The notes under the pieces were generated by a model. The model did no database searches. It saw only the letters and a program-made list of their open reading frames with translations, and was not told the origin of the DNA. The position numbers were made by a program, and so were the translations under genes. This document shows, piece after piece, positions 30,111 to 39,386 of a stretch of 64,000 bases of DNA (positions within the stretch are counted from its first letter, which is position 1; every line of letters starts with the position of its first letter). Source of the stretch: Pseudomonas sp. S31 (GTDB taxonomy: Bacteria; Pseudomonadota; Gammaproteobacteria; Pseudomonadales; Pseudomonadaceae); contig NZ_JACVVE010000016.1 of assembly GCF_016648105.1 (NCBI RefSeq), positions 54,280-118,279 on the forward strand. The letters are read 5' to 3'.

Positions 30111-30269
30111 AGGGGGCTCCGAAAGGCGGGCAAAAAAACCGCGCTAGATTAATCTATTCAGCCTGTGCTGTCGTGCGTCTTTCTGGACGTTAGTCCATAA
30201 ATGCTTGATCTGTGACGAGCGGATGCGTACCTTTGCCCGCTTTTCCAAAATGCACCCCTGGAGAGCGCC

Positions 30270-30827
30270 ATGTCCGCCGATCTCGAGCATATCCGCCAAG
30301 TCATGCGCGAAGCAGACTGCCTGTACACCGAAGCCGAGGTCGAGGCCGCCATCGCCAAGGTCGGCGCGCAGATCAGCAATGACCTGCACGACAAGAACCC
30401 GGTGGTCTTCTGCGTGATGAACGGTGGGCTGATCTTCGCCGGCAAGCTGCTGACCCACCTGCAGTTCCCGCTGGAAGCCTCGTACCTGCACGCGACCCGC
30501 TACCGCAACCAGACCAGCGGTGGCGAGTTGTTCTGGAAGGCCAAGCCGGAAGTGTCGTTCATCGACCGCGACGTGCTGATCGTCGACGACATTCTCGACG
30601 AGGGTCATACCCTCAGCGCCATCATCGACTTCTGCAAGCACGCCGGTGCCCGCGCCGTGCACACCGCGGTGCTGATCGACAAGGACCACGACCGCAAGGC
30701 CAGCCCGGACCTCAAGGCCAGCTACATGGGCCTGCCGTGCGTCGATCGCTACATCTTCGGCTATGGCATGGACTACAAGGGCTACTGGCGCAACGCCAAC
30801 GGCATCTTCGCCGTCAAGGGGCTTTGA
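30270..30827 (+). CDS. hpt: Hypoxanthine-guanine phosphoribosyltransferase
   Basis: A 185-residue purine-salvage enzyme converting hypoxanthine or guanine with PRPP to IMP or GMP. The PRPP-binding signature VLIVDDILDEGHTL is present, as is the C-terminal F-G-Y-G-M-D-Y region. A ribosome site (GGAGAG) precedes the ATG. It is divergent from upp. Confidence 0.93.
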   Translation: MSADLEHIRQVMREADCLYTEAEVEAAIAKVGAQISNDLHDKNPVVFCVMNGGLIFAGKLLTHLQFPLEASYLHATRYRNQTSGGELFWKAKPEVSFIDRDVLIVDDILDEGHTLSAIIDFCKHAGARAVHTAVLIDKDHDRKASPDLKASYMGLPCVDRYIFGYGMDYKGYWRNANGIFAVKGL

Positions 30828-30930
30828 GGGCTTCTTGCTGGATTGGTGGGGTGTATCCGGATCGTTGGCTTGAGAGTTGTGGTGTTGCGTAGATCGTGCG
30901 CCGCGCGGGCGGCGCGCGATCTCGTAGGCG

Positions 30931-31746
30931 CTACTTCTTCGCGGCCTGGTACAGCGGCATCACTTTCGGAATGGCCGCCTGCAGCGAGGCGATGCGGCTG
31001 GCCGACGCCGGGTGAGTGCTCATGAACTCGGGCGGCGCGCCCTCGGATGCGGCGCTCATCTTGTTCCACAGGGTGATCGCGGCATTCGGGTCGTAGCCGG
31101 CGCGGGCCGACAGCTCCAGGCCGATCAGGTCGGCTTCGTTCTCGTTGGCACGGCTGTTGGGCAGGGTCATGGCGTAGTTCACCACCTGGTCCGCCAGGCC
31201 CAGGGTGTCATCCCCCAGCCCGAGCAGGGCACCGGCGCCCTGGCGGGCCATCGCCACGCCATAGGCCTTGGACATCGCCTCACGGCTGTGCTCGCGCAAG
31301 GCGTGGGCGATTTCATGGCCAACCACCGCAGCGATCTCGGCATCGGTCAGCTTGAGCTGGTCGATCAGGCCGGTGTAGACGATGATCTTGCCGCCGGGGC
31401 CGCAGTTGGCGTTGAGCTCGTCGCTCTTGATCACGTTGACTTCCCAGTTCCACTGCGCGGCATCCGGGCGGAACTGCGGCGCCTGGGCGATCAGGCGCTT
31501 GGCGATGGCCTGCACACGCTTGGCATCGCTGCTGGATTGCTCCAGTACGCCCTTGGTCTTGGCCTCGCCGAGGGTTTCGGTGTACGACTGGGCGTACATC
31601 TGGTTGACCTCATCGGTCGACAGCATGCTGAACATGTACTGCTTGCGTTCGACCCCCACGGCGCCGCCGCTGGTGGTGTTCACCGCCTGGCAGCCGGCCA
31701 GCAGGATGCTGGCGCTCAGGGCGCTGACAACAAATGACTTACGCAT
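30931..31746 (-). CDS. M48-family periplasmic metalloprotease lipoprotein
   Basis: A 271-residue protein with a lipoprotein signal (SASILLAGC, lipidated C19). The zinc motif is H134-E135-I-A-H138, with a third ligand in NENEADLIG. This architecture matches YggG/LoiP-type proteases that act on envelope proteins. The ATG at 31746 follows GGGAG; an upstream in-frame ATG at 31842 lacks a signal peptide. It stands alone on the minus strand. Confidence 0.9.
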   Translation of the reverse strand: MRKSFVVSALSASILLAGCQAVNTTSGGAVGVERKQYMFSMLSTDEVNQMYAQSYTETLGEAKTKGVLEQSSSDAKRVQAIAKRLIAQAPQFRPDAAQWNWEVNVIKSDELNANCGPGGKIIVYTGLIDQLKLTDAEIAAVVGHEIAHALREHSREAMSKAYGVAMARQGAGALLGLGDDTLGLADQVVNYAMTLPNSRANENEADLIGLELSARAGYDPNAAITLWNKMSAASEGAPPEFMSTHPASASRIASLQAAIPKVMPLYQAAKK

Positions 31747-31846
31747 GAAAAACACTCCCTTTTTTGCATGGCGGTATCCTAGGCCCAGTGGCCCAGGGCG
31801 GCTATAGCCGCACAGAAGATTTATATCGGCAGGGCAACCCAAGGCT

Positions 31847-32467
31847 TCAAGCCGGCGTCAGGCACTCCGGTGCATCCAGCTTGGGATCGTTGACGAAATT
31901 CGCCAGGGCTCGCTCGCGCAGGGTCGCAGGTGGGCTGGCGAGCAGTTCGTGCAGGCGCGCCAGCGGGGTGTCGGGGTCCAGCCACGCCGCTTGTCCGGCT
32001 TCATCGAGGATCAACGGCCGGCGCTGGTTCATCGCCGCCTGGGTCACCACCGCGCAGCTCAGCCAGACCTGGTCCTGCACCGGGTAGGCCTCCCAAACCG
32101 CGGCGAAGCACAGCGACGAACCCTCGCCTGGGGTCAGCCAGTACGGGCGCTTGCGCGCCGTGCCGCGCCATTCGTAGAAGCCGTTGGCCGGCATCAGGCA
32201 GCGCCGTTGACGGAACGGCTCGCGGAACATGGGCTGTTCGGCCAGGGTTTCGGCGCGTGCATGGGCGGGGGTGCGGGAAAGGTCTGTGAGCCAGGCCGGG
32301 GTCAGCCCCCAGCGCGCCCTGGCCACCTGCGCCAGGCCATCGACCTGGCGTTGGATCAGTACCGAGGCGCCCGGCGAGATGTTCCATTGCGCAGGTTGGC
32401 CTTGGGGAAAGCCTGGCAGGTTGGCCAGGGCCTGGGGCCAGCGAAACAGGGCGTAGCGTCCACACAT
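31847..32467 (-). CDS. SRAP (SOS response-associated peptidase / abasic-site-linking) protein
   Basis: A 206-residue YedK/HMCES-type protein that forms a covalent crosslink with abasic sites in single-stranded DNA. The catalytic cysteine is C2 (MCGRYALF), exposed after Met removal. The conserved N-G-F-Y-E-W motif and the central AETL segment are present. It lies downstream of the DUF2007 gene by 15 bases on the same strand. Confidence 0.92.
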   Translation of the reverse strand: MCGRYALFRWPQALANLPGFPQGQPAQWNISPGASVLIQRQVDGLAQVARARWGLTPAWLTDLSRTPAHARAETLAEQPMFREPFRQRRCLMPANGFYEWRGTARKRPYWLTPGEGSSLCFAAVWEAYPVQDQVWLSCAVVTQAAMNQRRPLILDEAGQAAWLDPDTPLARLHELLASPPATLRERALANFVNDPKLDAPECLTPA

Positions 32468-32482
32468 GGGCGAATTGAAAAC

Positions 32483-32743
32483 CTAGCAGATCAAGGTACC
32501 GGGTACGTGCTCCGGTTCGTCGCCGGCGAGCGGCTGGGCACCATTGTACGCATCGATCAGTTGCCGTGCGTAGTCGGCCTGCGCGTCGGGAACGGCCAGG
32601 CCAAGCAAACCGTGCACCGGCAGTTCGCCCACGGCGCCGATCAGGTCGCGTCCGATCAGGTGCACCTCGACGCCCTCACTGGCGAGCATGCCCACCAGCA
32701 TTTGCGCTTCCAGCAAATTTTCCGGCTCGTAGATCCGCCGCAT
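32483..32743 (-). CDS. DUF2007-type small protein
   Basis: An 86-residue protein starting MRRIYEPENLLEAQML, with the ferredoxin-like DUF2007 pattern (a helix over residues 8-22, then E-V-H-L-I-G). Members are labelled putative signal-transducing proteins without proven function. Its ATG shares one base with the upstream gene's TGA (TGATG), so the two are translationally coupled. The longer frame to 32779 is ignored for that reason. Confidence 0.8.
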   Translation of the reverse strand: MRRIYEPENLLEAQMLVGMLASEGVEVHLIGRDLIGAVGELPVHGLLGLAVPDAQADYARQLIDAYNGAQPLAGDEPEHVPGTLIC

Positions 32744-32928
32744 CAGGCATCGTCCTCGCGTCTGACATCGAGCATCCATTCGTCACCGTGCACCTGCAGG
32801 ATGAACACCACGGGTTGGCAACACACCTGGCAGTCCTCGGTATACACCTGGTCGCCGGCGGAAAGGTCGATGGTGGTCTCCACCCGTTCGCCGCAATAAG
32901 GACAATCATAGAAGTCGGTTTCCAGCAT
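32743..32928 (-). CDS. CPXCG-motif cysteine-rich zinc-ribbon protein
   Basis: A 61-residue protein with C-P-Y-C-G near the N-terminus and a second pair in EDCQVCCQP, a likely zinc ribbon. It fits the conserved CPXCG small-protein family of proteobacteria; function unknown. It is coupled to the DUF2007 gene by a TGATG overlap. The divergent acyltransferase gene begins 118 bases upstream. Confidence 0.85.
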   Translation of the reverse strand: MLETDFYDCPYCGERVETTIDLSAGDQVYTEDCQVCCQPVVFILQVHGDEWMLDVRREDDA

Positions 32929-33046
32929 CGCGGCCTCCGGGCTGACTTGTGCGTATAATTGCCGATCTGTCTACAGGGGCTGTGCGTGTCCGAGCCGTTT
33001 CTTGGGCCCCCTGATTTATTACCCTAGCCGTTTCCAACAAGAGAGC

Positions 33047-34216
33047 ATGATGGGCGAATTCGATGCCATCCGACCGTACGACGACGCTGAGGTCCCTGCC
33101 GTTCTGGCGCGCCTGCTCAGCGACCCGGCATTCCTCGATATCCTCACCCACTTCCGCTTCCCGCGTGCGGCGGGCGCCTTTGGCTGGCTGCTCAAGCCGC
33201 TGATCGCCCGCCGCCTGCGTAAGGAGTTCACCGGCGTCACTTGCGTCTCGACCCTGCAGGACAAGGTCGAGTACTACGTCGACCGAACCATCGATCGCGC
33301 CACTGATGGCGTCACCTATTCGGGCGTCGAGCAGCTCAAGTCAGGCACGGCCTACCTGTTCCTGGCCAACCACCGCGACATCGTCATGGACCCGGCCTTC
33401 GTCAACTATGCCGTGTACCACGCCGGCCTGCCGACGCCGCGCATCGCCATTGGCGACAACCTGCTGCAAAAGCCCTTCGTCAGCGACATGATGCGCCTGA
33501 ACAAGAGCTTCATCGTGCACCGTTCGATCAGCGGCCGTCGCGAGAAGCTCGCCGCCTACCAGCTGCTCTCGGCCTACATCAACCACTCGATCCGCAACGA
33601 CTGCGTGTCGATCTGGATCGCCCAGGCCGAAGGCCGCGCCAAGGACGGTGACGACCGCACCGATTCGGCGATCCTCAAGATGTTCCACATGAGCCGCAAG
33701 GACGAGGCGTTCGGCGCGGTCATCCAGGGTCTGAACCTGATTCCGGTGTCGATCAGCTACGAATACGACCCATGCGACCAGGCCAAGGCCCGCGAGCTTT
33801 ACATCCGCGCCACCACAGGCACCTACAAGAAAGCGCCGGGCGAGGACGACAACAGCATCGCCAAGGGCATTACCGGCTACAAGGGCCGGGTGCACATCAA
33901 CTTCGCCCCGCCGGTGACCGAGTACTACGAGGACACCAAGCAACTGGCGCAGGAAATCGACCGGCAGATCCTCGGTGGCTACCGCTTGTTCCCGGTGCAC
34001 TACCTGGCCTACGCGATGTGGGACGAAAAGGACGAGGCCCTGCAGGTGCCGAGCGCCGAGAAGGTATTCCCGGCCGAAGAGCTGGCCAAGGCCAGGGAAG
34101 AGTGGCAGCGCCGCCTGGACGCCTGCCCGCAGGAGCAGCGGCCTTACCTGGTGTTGCAGTACGCCACTCCGGTGCGCAACCAGTACCAGGTCAGGCAGCA
34201 GGCGCCGGTGGCCTGA
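33047..34216 (+). CDS. 1-acyl-sn-glycerol-3-phosphate acyltransferase-like protein
   Basis: A 389-residue PlsC-superfamily protein. The catalytic H-x-x-x-x-D motif is in ANHRDIVMD, followed by the substrate-binding region with A-E-G-R-A-K in IAQAEGRAKDG. It is larger than classical PlsC and resembles uncharacterised acyltransferases conserved in pseudomonads. The start ATG at 33047 follows AAGAGAG and is immediately followed by a second ATG (33050), either of which may be used. Probably membrane-associated. Confidence 0.8.
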   Translation: MMGEFDAIRPYDDAEVPAVLARLLSDPAFLDILTHFRFPRAAGAFGWLLKPLIARRLRKEFTGVTCVSTLQDKVEYYVDRTIDRATDGVTYSGVEQLKSGTAYLFLANHRDIVMDPAFVNYAVYHAGLPTPRIAIGDNLLQKPFVSDMMRLNKSFIVHRSISGRREKLAAYQLLSAYINHSIRNDCVSIWIAQAEGRAKDGDDRTDSAILKMFHMSRKDEAFGAVIQGLNLIPVSISYEYDPCDQAKARELYIRATTGTYKKAPGEDDNSIAKGITGYKGRVHINFAPPVTEYYEDTKQLAQEIDRQILGGYRLFPVHYLAYAMWDEKDEALQVPSAEKVFPAEELAKAREEWQRRLDACPQEQRPYLVLQYATPVRNQYQVRQQAPVA

Positions 34217-34240
34217 GCCGCAGGTGCCTGCTTGGCGGGT

Positions 34241-34501
34241 TCAGATCCAGGTGCTGAACCACGACAGCAGCAGGGCCATGGCCAGGCACGAGAAGCCAAG
34301 GATGTAGTAGTAGCGCGGCACGCGCTGGTCGAACGTCTCCACCGTGCCTTCGTCCACCGCCAGGCGCTCGCGGGTCACGGCCGCGCGGCGCCGCGCGTTC
34401 TGCAGCAACAGTCCGCCCGGGCAGGTCAGCAGCAATGCCAGCAGATTGATCAGCTTGGTCGGGTGGGCGACCAGGAACCCCCAGAGCACGTGCAAGGACA
34501 T
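34241..34501 (-). CDS. Small two-helix membrane protein
   Basis: An 86-residue protein with two hydrophobic segments (about residues 17-33 and 66-84) and a basic linker. Start at 34501 with GAGG about 9 bases upstream; a frame to 34585 is not protein-like. Function unknown. It converges with the acyltransferase gene, 24 bases apart. Confidence 0.6.
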   Translation of the reverse strand: MSLHVLWGFLVAHPTKLINLLALLLTCPGGLLLQNARRRAAVTRERLAVDEGTVETFDQRVPRYYYILGFSCLAMALLLSWFSTWI

Positions 34502-34658
34502 CGAGCAACCTCGGTTGGAACAACGAAAGGCTGGCATTCTACCCAAACCCCTGGGGCGCGCCCGGGCTTGGCGACCAACTGTCATTTAATTTCATGTGTC
34601 ACAAGCTCGTCATAAGAATAGCCCACCCTGTCGGCCTTTCGATCAGACGGAGCTTGTC

Positions 34659-34865
34659 ATGCTGCACGCCGAAAACCAGGATCGCCTCTACCTCGTCGCC
34701 CAGAGCGAAGAGCAGCAGGCGTTGATCGACGGTTTCGCCATCAATGTCCAGGACCGCCAGTGGCTGGTCTACTGTGCCCTGGGCGGGCATGCCCATGACG
34801 ACCTGCCCGAGGTCGATGCCGGTACTGGCGTCAGCCTGCTCGATTTCCATATAGAAGCGGCCTAG
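34659..34865 (+). CDS. Conserved small acidic protein, function unknown
   Basis: A 68-residue acidic protein starting MLHAENQDRLYLVAQSEEQQ, with GGAG 7 bases before the ATG. It is cytosolic with no recognised domain. It is followed by a strong terminator, which supports it as an independent transcription unit. Confidence 0.6.
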   Translation: MLHAENQDRLYLVAQSEEQQALIDGFAINVQDRQWLVYCALGGHAHDDLPEVDAGTGVSLLDFHIEAA

Positions 34866-34882
34866 GGCCTGACTCGCACATG

Positions 34883-34920
34883 AAAAAGCCCGCTGCCTGG
34901 AACCAGGCAGCGGGCTTTTT
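34883..34920. terminator. Bidirectional rho-independent terminator
   Basis: A perfect 18-base inverted repeat, AAAAAGCCCGCTGCCTGG and its complement, with a 2-base centre. It carries T-runs on both strands. It terminates the 34659 gene on plus and yajG on minus. Confidence 0.93.
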
Positions 34921-34938
34921 GGTGTTGCGCGCAGAGGC

Positions 34939-35523
34939 TTACTCGGCCAGTACCTGACCGATGGTCGGGTCCTTGAACAGGCGGGTCAGGGCGTCGCTGA
35001 GCACGTCGCTCACCAGCTTGGTGTTGGTTTCCTGGTTCGGCGCCATGCCGAAGCGCTGGTCCAGCGAAGCGCCGTAGCGGCCGCTGTAGCGGCGGCTGGC
35101 GTTGGATACATCGGCCCGGAAGGTCGCACCGATGGTGGCTTCGGTCACGTACAGGTTGTCCTTGGGCGACTGGTACTTGAGTTCGGCCAGGGTCACGGTC
35201 AATTGCGGGGCGTTGCCAGCATTGGGCGTCGGAGTGAAGCCCAGCAGGCGTACGGCTGCTTCGGCCTGGGCCTGCAGCTTGGGCACCACGTCGTTGCCGC
35301 TGACGCTGATGGTGCTGGTCTCGGGGTACATGCCACCGCGAGTGCCCAGCGACTGCGAAGCCCGGCCATCGACCACGCGGACCACGACCGGCTGGCCGTG
35401 GCCGACCGGGGCGAGCTGGGCGGTGAGCTGGGGTTGCGGGTTGAGTTGTTGCGGGCTGTGGGCACAACCGACCAGGCTCAGGCTGGCCACGGCGAGCACA
35501 CCGAACAACAGACGTTGCAACAT
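34939..35523 (-). CDS. YajG-family lipoprotein
   Basis: A 194-residue lipoprotein (lipobox SLVGC, lipidated C20) with the YajG beta domain. The GGAG site lies 7 bases before ATG 35523 but only 1 base before the in-frame ATG 35529, so the inner start is preferred. It is predicted to sit in the outer membrane. E. coli yajG is linked to ampG; no such neighbour is present here, and its role is unknown. Confidence 0.82.
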   Translation of the reverse strand: MLQRLLFGVLAVASLSLVGCAHSPQQLNPQPQLTAQLAPVGHGQPVVVRVVDGRASQSLGTRGGMYPETSTISVSGNDVVPKLQAQAEAAVRLLGFTPTPNAGNAPQLTVTLAELKYQSPKDNLYVTEATIGATFRADVSNASRRYSGRYGASLDQRFGMAPNQETNTKLVSDVLSDALTRLFKDPTIGQVLAE

Positions 35524-35716
35524 GCGCATTTCTCCAGAAAAGACGGCAAAGGCGCACAGTATACCTAGCCTCGCGGCGCCCAGTCATCGGCCGCGAAGGC
35601 CCGCCAGGGCGGGTTTTTGCGGGCGCGCACGGCAACGCATGCACGTGCGCACGCCGATAAACGGACAAACGCTGCAATAAAAACCACGATTTCCGACCTT
35701 TCTGCCTGCGACATCG

Positions 35717-35739
35717 TTATAATCTCCCCCCGATTATAA
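35717..35739. promoter_or_regulatory. Palindrome containing -10 hexamers on both strands
   Basis: TTATAATC and GATTATAA form perfect 8-base arms around TCCCCCC. Each arm holds a consensus TATAAT, one per strand (35718-35723 plus, 35733-35738 minus). It lies between divergent yajG and mqo and could be a symmetrical bidirectional promoter core. No good -35 element is seen on either side. Confidence 0.45.
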
Positions 35740-36271
35740 GGACGTCTCCTGATCGGGCCCCGCATTCGCCGCTTGACCCCGGCACCTTCACCGCCTTGCC
35801 CACAGAGAGCCTTCCACTCAGGTCTTGCATCGGCTGTCGTGCCTGCTTTTCCCGGCCCTTCGCACTGCATGAACCTGTGGGTTGCCATCGCGCAGTCCCC
35901 TTTTGAGGTTCACGACTCCAAAAGAGCGTGAAAAAACGGTTTTTCACAACTTCACGAGAGTGTGGCGAGCAATGAACAGTCTGGCATGTGTAAAAGCGGC
36001 AGATGTGTCCCGAACAGCCCTGAACAGGCGGCAAGATCGCTCATCGCGAATGGGTGGTTGAACCGTTTCTCTAACGCACGCTGGGTACCCTTGACCATAA
36101 GTCGAATTGCCGCACCCGTGGCAAACGGCGTTCAATACCTGAACCCGAAGACTGATTGGCGGTGTCCGCGGAAGTTGCAAGAACTGCGAAGAGTCGGACA
36201 TGGCGATCCCTGGCGACCCCAGTGGTCCTATGCTGTCAATTAGGTAGCTGTAGATTGTGGAGACGCGTTAA
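35740..36271. other. Long leader region upstream of mqo
   Basis: A 532-base stretch without a convincing gene. It holds a perfect hairpin, GTGAAAAA and TTTTTCAC with loop ACGG, at 35928-35947. Just before it are imperfect CTTTTG arms at about 35901-35924. The distance from the -10 palindrome to the mqo ATG allows a long 5' leader or a small RNA, but nothing matches a family I know. Confidence 0.4.
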
Positions 36272-37777
36272 ATGGCGCAGAACGAATCGGTTGATGTGGT
36301 ACTGGTAGGCGCGGGCATCATGAGTGCCACCCTGGCCGTACTGCTCAAGGAGCTCGACCCGACCCTCAAGCTGGAGGTCGTCGAGGCGATGGACTCCGGG
36401 GCCGCTGAAAGCTCCAACCCCTGGAACAACGCAGGTACCGGCCACGCCGGCCTGTGCGAGCTGAACTACACGCCCCAGGCCGCCGATGGCAGCATCGACA
36501 TCAAGAAGGCCGTGCACATCAATACCCAGTTCGAGGTCTCGCGCTCGTTCTGGGCCTACCTGAGCAAGAAAGGCAACTTCGGCTCGGCCCGTTCCTTCAT
36601 CAACCCGGTCCCGCACCTGAGCTACGTCGAGGGTGACAAGGGCATCGGTTTCCTCAAGAAGCGCTACGAGCTGCTCAAGCAGCACCATGCCTTCGCCGAG
36701 ATGGAATACACCGAAGACCAGGCCGTGATGAAGGACTGGATGCCGCTGATGATGCCGGGCCGCCCGGCCGACCAGCGCATCGCCGCCACCCGCGTGCTCA
36801 AGGGCACCGACGTCAACTTCGGCGCCTTGACCAACAAGCTGCTCAAGGTGCTGGGCGATGCCCCGGACGCCCAGGTCAAGTACAGCAAGAAGGTCGTCGG
36901 CCTGCGCCGTAACGGCAGTGGCTGGACCGTCAGCATCAAGGACGTCAACAGCGGCGGTAGCCGTGAAGTCGACGCCCGCTTCGTGTTCCTCGGCGCCGGT
37001 GGTGCGGCCCTGCCGCTGCTGCAGCTGTCGGGCATCCCGGAGAGCAAGGGCTTTGGCGGCTTCCCGGTCAGCGGCCAGTGGCTGCGTTGCGACAACCCGG
37101 AGATCGTCAAGCAGCACCAGGCCAAGGTCTACAGCCAGGCTGCGGTCGGCGCGCCGCCCATGTCGGTACCGCACCTCGACACTCGTGTGGTCGATGGCAA
37201 GAAGTCGCTGCTGTTCGGGCCGTACGCAGGCTTCACCACCAAGTTCCTCAAGCATGGTTCGTTCATGGACCTGCCGCTGTCGGTGCGCATGGGCAACATC
37301 GGCCCGATGCTGGCCGTGGCGCGCGACAACATGGACCTGACCAAGTACCTGGTCAGCGAAGTGATGCAGTCGATGGAACAGCGCCTCGAATCGCTGCGTC
37401 GCTTCTACCCCGAAGCGAAGGCCGAGGACTGGCGCCTGGAAGTGGCCGGTCAGCGTGTGCAGATCATCAAGAAGGACCCGAAGAAGGGAGGCATCCTGCA
37501 GTTCGGCACCGAGTTGGTCTCGGCCCAGGACGGCAGCCTGGCGGCTCTGCTTGGCGCATCGCCAGGCGCTTCGGTAACCGTCTCGATCATGCTCGAACTG
37601 ATCGAACGCTGCTTCCCCGAGCAGGCCAAGGGCGCCTGGGCCGCCAAGCTCAAGGAGATCTTCCCGGCCCGCGAGAAGACCCTGGCGACCGATGCGGCGC
37701 TGTACCACAAGATCAGCGCCGACAACGACGTGGCGCTGGAGCTGGTGGAAAACAGCCCGGCCAAGCATTACGCCTAA
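36272..37777 (+). CDS. mqo: Malate:quinone oxidoreductase
   Basis: A 501-residue FAD-dependent membrane-associated enzyme oxidising malate to oxaloacetate with quinone as acceptor, linking the TCA cycle to respiration. The N-terminal dinucleotide fold [14 protein letters not shown] and the following [18 protein letters not shown] are diagnostic. GGAG precedes the ATG. It is monocistronic with a strong terminator. Pseudomonads often carry two mqo paralogues; which one this is cannot be decided here. Confidence 0.95.
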   Translation: MAQNESVDVVLVGAGIMSATLAVLLKELDPTLKLEVVEAMDSGAAESSNPWNNAGTGHAGLCELNYTPQAADGSIDIKKAVHINTQFEVSRSFWAYLSKKGNFGSARSFINPVPHLSYVEGDKGIGFLKKRYELLKQHHAFAEMEYTEDQAVMKDWMPLMMPGRPADQRIAATRVLKGTDVNFGALTNKLLKVLGDAPDAQVKYSKKVVGLRRNGSGWTVSIKDVNSGGSREVDARFVFLGAGGAALPLLQLSGIPESKGFGGFPVSGQWLRCDNPEIVKQHQAKVYSQAAVGAPPMSVPHLDTRVVDGKKSLLFGPYAGFTTKFLKHGSFMDLPLSVRMGNIGPMLAVARDNMDLTKYLVSEVMQSMEQRLESLRRFYPEAKAEDWRLEVAGQRVQIIKKDPKKGGILQFGTELVSAQDGSLAALLGASPGASVTVSIMLELIERCFPEQAKGAWAAKLKEIFPAREKTLATDAALYHKISADNDVALELVENSPAKHYA

Positions 37778-37789
37778 GCCGGCCTGAAA

Positions 37790-37819
37790 CGAAAAAACGC
37801 CCTTCGGGGCGTTTTTTCG
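37790..37819. terminator. Rho-independent terminator after mqo
   Basis: A 13-base perfect stem CGAAAAAACGCCC with a TTCG tetraloop and a T-run. It is symmetrical, so it also terminates the convergent minus-strand gene at 37839. Confidence 0.95.
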
Positions 37820-37838
37820 TGGCCTGCACAGGCCGAAA

Positions 37839-38129
37839 TCAACCCCGGGCGTTGGCGATGATCTCGATGTACTCCGGCGCATTGCGCTGGTCTTCGATCA
37901 GCTGAACGAAGGTCTTGCCATGTTCGTCCTTGCCGTCCAGGTCGTAGCCGGCTTCGACGAAGAAGCCGACGAAGCGCTCGAAGTCGTCGACACGCAGGCC
38001 ACGGTAGGCCTTGACCAGCTTGTGCAACGACGGCGAGGTCACGCCATCGGCGGGTTCGAACTGAAGGAACGTCTTGACGTAGTCATCGCTGATCTCGTCA
38101 CCAATCACCTGCTTCTTGTCTTTGCGCAT
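37839..38129 (-). CDS. Conserved small protein (PA4642-like), function unknown
   Basis: A 96-residue soluble protein starting MRKDKKQVIGDEISDDYVKT, with GGAG 6 bases before the ATG. Long open frames further upstream are not conserved sequence. In P. aeruginosa a similar gene follows mqo (PA4642, from memory). No catalytic motif is visible. Confidence 0.75.
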   Translation of the reverse strand: MRKDKKQVIGDEISDDYVKTFLQFEPADGVTSPSLHKLVKAYRGLRVDDFERFVGFFVEAGYDLDGKDEHGKTFVQLIEDQRNAPEYIEIIANARG

Positions 38130-38197
38130 TGCCGGCTCCAACTGGATCATCACGGAATTTCGAAGGCCGGCAGTGTACCCCCCTGGGGCGGCGCGCC

Positions 38198-38668
38198 TCA
38201 ACGCGTACGTACGGTGCCGGTGTGCAGGTCGGCCCAGACATGGCCGTTGGCGTAGGTCAGGAACTGCACGTACAGGGTCTCGTTGCGCAGCAGGTCCATG
38301 ATCACCCGGTAATCGCTGACCGGGTAGTTGAGGTTCAGGGTGCGGGTCTGTTCGTCGTATACCGGTTTCTTCAGGCTCTTGCCGGCTTCGCCGTCGAAGG
38401 TCAGCAGCACCTGGCCGATCGTCGCGCCCTTGCTCAGCGGCTTGCCCTTCAGGCGCATCTGTAACGATGAAGTGATCGGGATCGGCTGCTGGTCGGACGG
38501 ACGTTGCGCACCGACCACCACCGAATAGTCGGTGACCTGCAGCAATTGCTGGCTGGTCGGCGCTTCCTGGCGCAGCGACTGGTCGTCCGGTGGCAGGAAC
38601 TGGCCATGCATCGGCGCGGCGACGGCGGGCAGGCTCAGCACCAGCAGGAGGGGAAGGATCGCACGCAT
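38198..38668 (-). CDS. Exported conserved protein, function unknown
   Basis: A 156-residue protein with a cleavable signal peptide (MRAILPLLLVLSLPAVAAP). The rest is beta-rich, with a periplasmic-type composition and no known catalytic motif. A ribosome site (AAGGAGCT) precedes the ATG. It lies between the 96-residue gene and the GDT1-type exporter, all on the minus strand. Confidence 0.7.
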   Translation of the reverse strand: MRAILPLLLVLSLPAVAAPMHGQFLPPDDQSLRQEAPTSQQLLQVTDYSVVVGAQRPSDQQPIPITSSLQMRLKGKPLSKGATIGQVLLTFDGEAGKSLKKPVYDEQTRTLNLNYPVSDYRVIMDLLRNETLYVQFLTYANGHVWADLHTGTVRTR

Positions 38669-38771
38669 GACTTGTGTAGCTCCTTGTATGGCTCCTTGGC
38701 AGGAGGAGGCACTCTAGCATGCCGCTTCACCCGCACCACAACAGGGCTGCCAGGCAGCCCCGCGTCTATCT

Positions 38772-39356
38772 TCAGCCAACCCAGCCACTGGCCTTCATCG
38801 CCGAGTACACGGCGATGATCGCCAGCACGAAGAAGGCCGCGGCGGCCAGGCGGCGAATCAATGCCAGCGGCAGTTTGTCGGCTGCGAAATTACCGGCCAG
38901 GACCACGGGGACGTTGGCGATCAGCATGCCCAGGGTGGTACCGATGATGACCATGATCAGGTGCGGGTACTGCGCGGCCAGCATCACCGTGGCGACCTGG
39001 GTCTTGTCGCCGATCTCGGCCAGGAAGAAGGCGATCAGGGTGGTCAGGAACGGGCCGAAGCGGCGGGCCGGATTCTCGTCGTCGTCCATCTTGTCCGGCA
39101 CCAGGGTCCACAGCGCGGTAGCCGTGAAACTCGCGGCGAGGATCCAGTGCAGCATCGTTTCGGTGAAGAACCCGCTGACCCAGGCGCCCACGGCACCGGC
39201 GGCAGCATGGTTGGCGAGGGTAGCCGCGATGATGCCGGCGATGATCGGCCAAGGCTTGCGGAAGCGGGCGGCGAGAATGAGCGCGAGCAATTGCGTTTTA
39301 TCGCCGATTTCGGCGAGGGCGACGATCGCGGTGGGGACGAGCAGAGATTCCAGCAT
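38772..39356 (-). CDS. GDT1/TMEM165-family Mn2+ exporter (MneA-like)
   Basis: A 194-residue cation exporter of the UPF0016 family with six membrane segments arranged as two repeats. Each repeat carries the E-x-G-D-K-T signature: ALAEIGDKTQ at residues 14-23, and again in FFLAEIGDKTQ. Relatives export Mn2+ (MneA in Vibrio). The yybP-ykoY Mn2+ riboswitch in its leader supports manganese as substrate. A site AGGA precedes the ATG. Confidence 0.9.
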   Translation of the reverse strand: MLESLLVPTAIVALAEIGDKTQLLALILAARFRKPWPIIAGIIAATLANHAAAGAVGAWVSGFFTETMLHWILAASFTATALWTLVPDKMDDDENPARRFGPFLTTLIAFFLAEIGDKTQVATVMLAAQYPHLIMVIIGTTLGMLIANVPVVLAGNFAADKLPLALIRRLAAAAFFVLAIIAVYSAMKASGWVG

Positions 39357-39386
39357 CAGGTTTCCTACGGGGGCGGGTCGACACGG

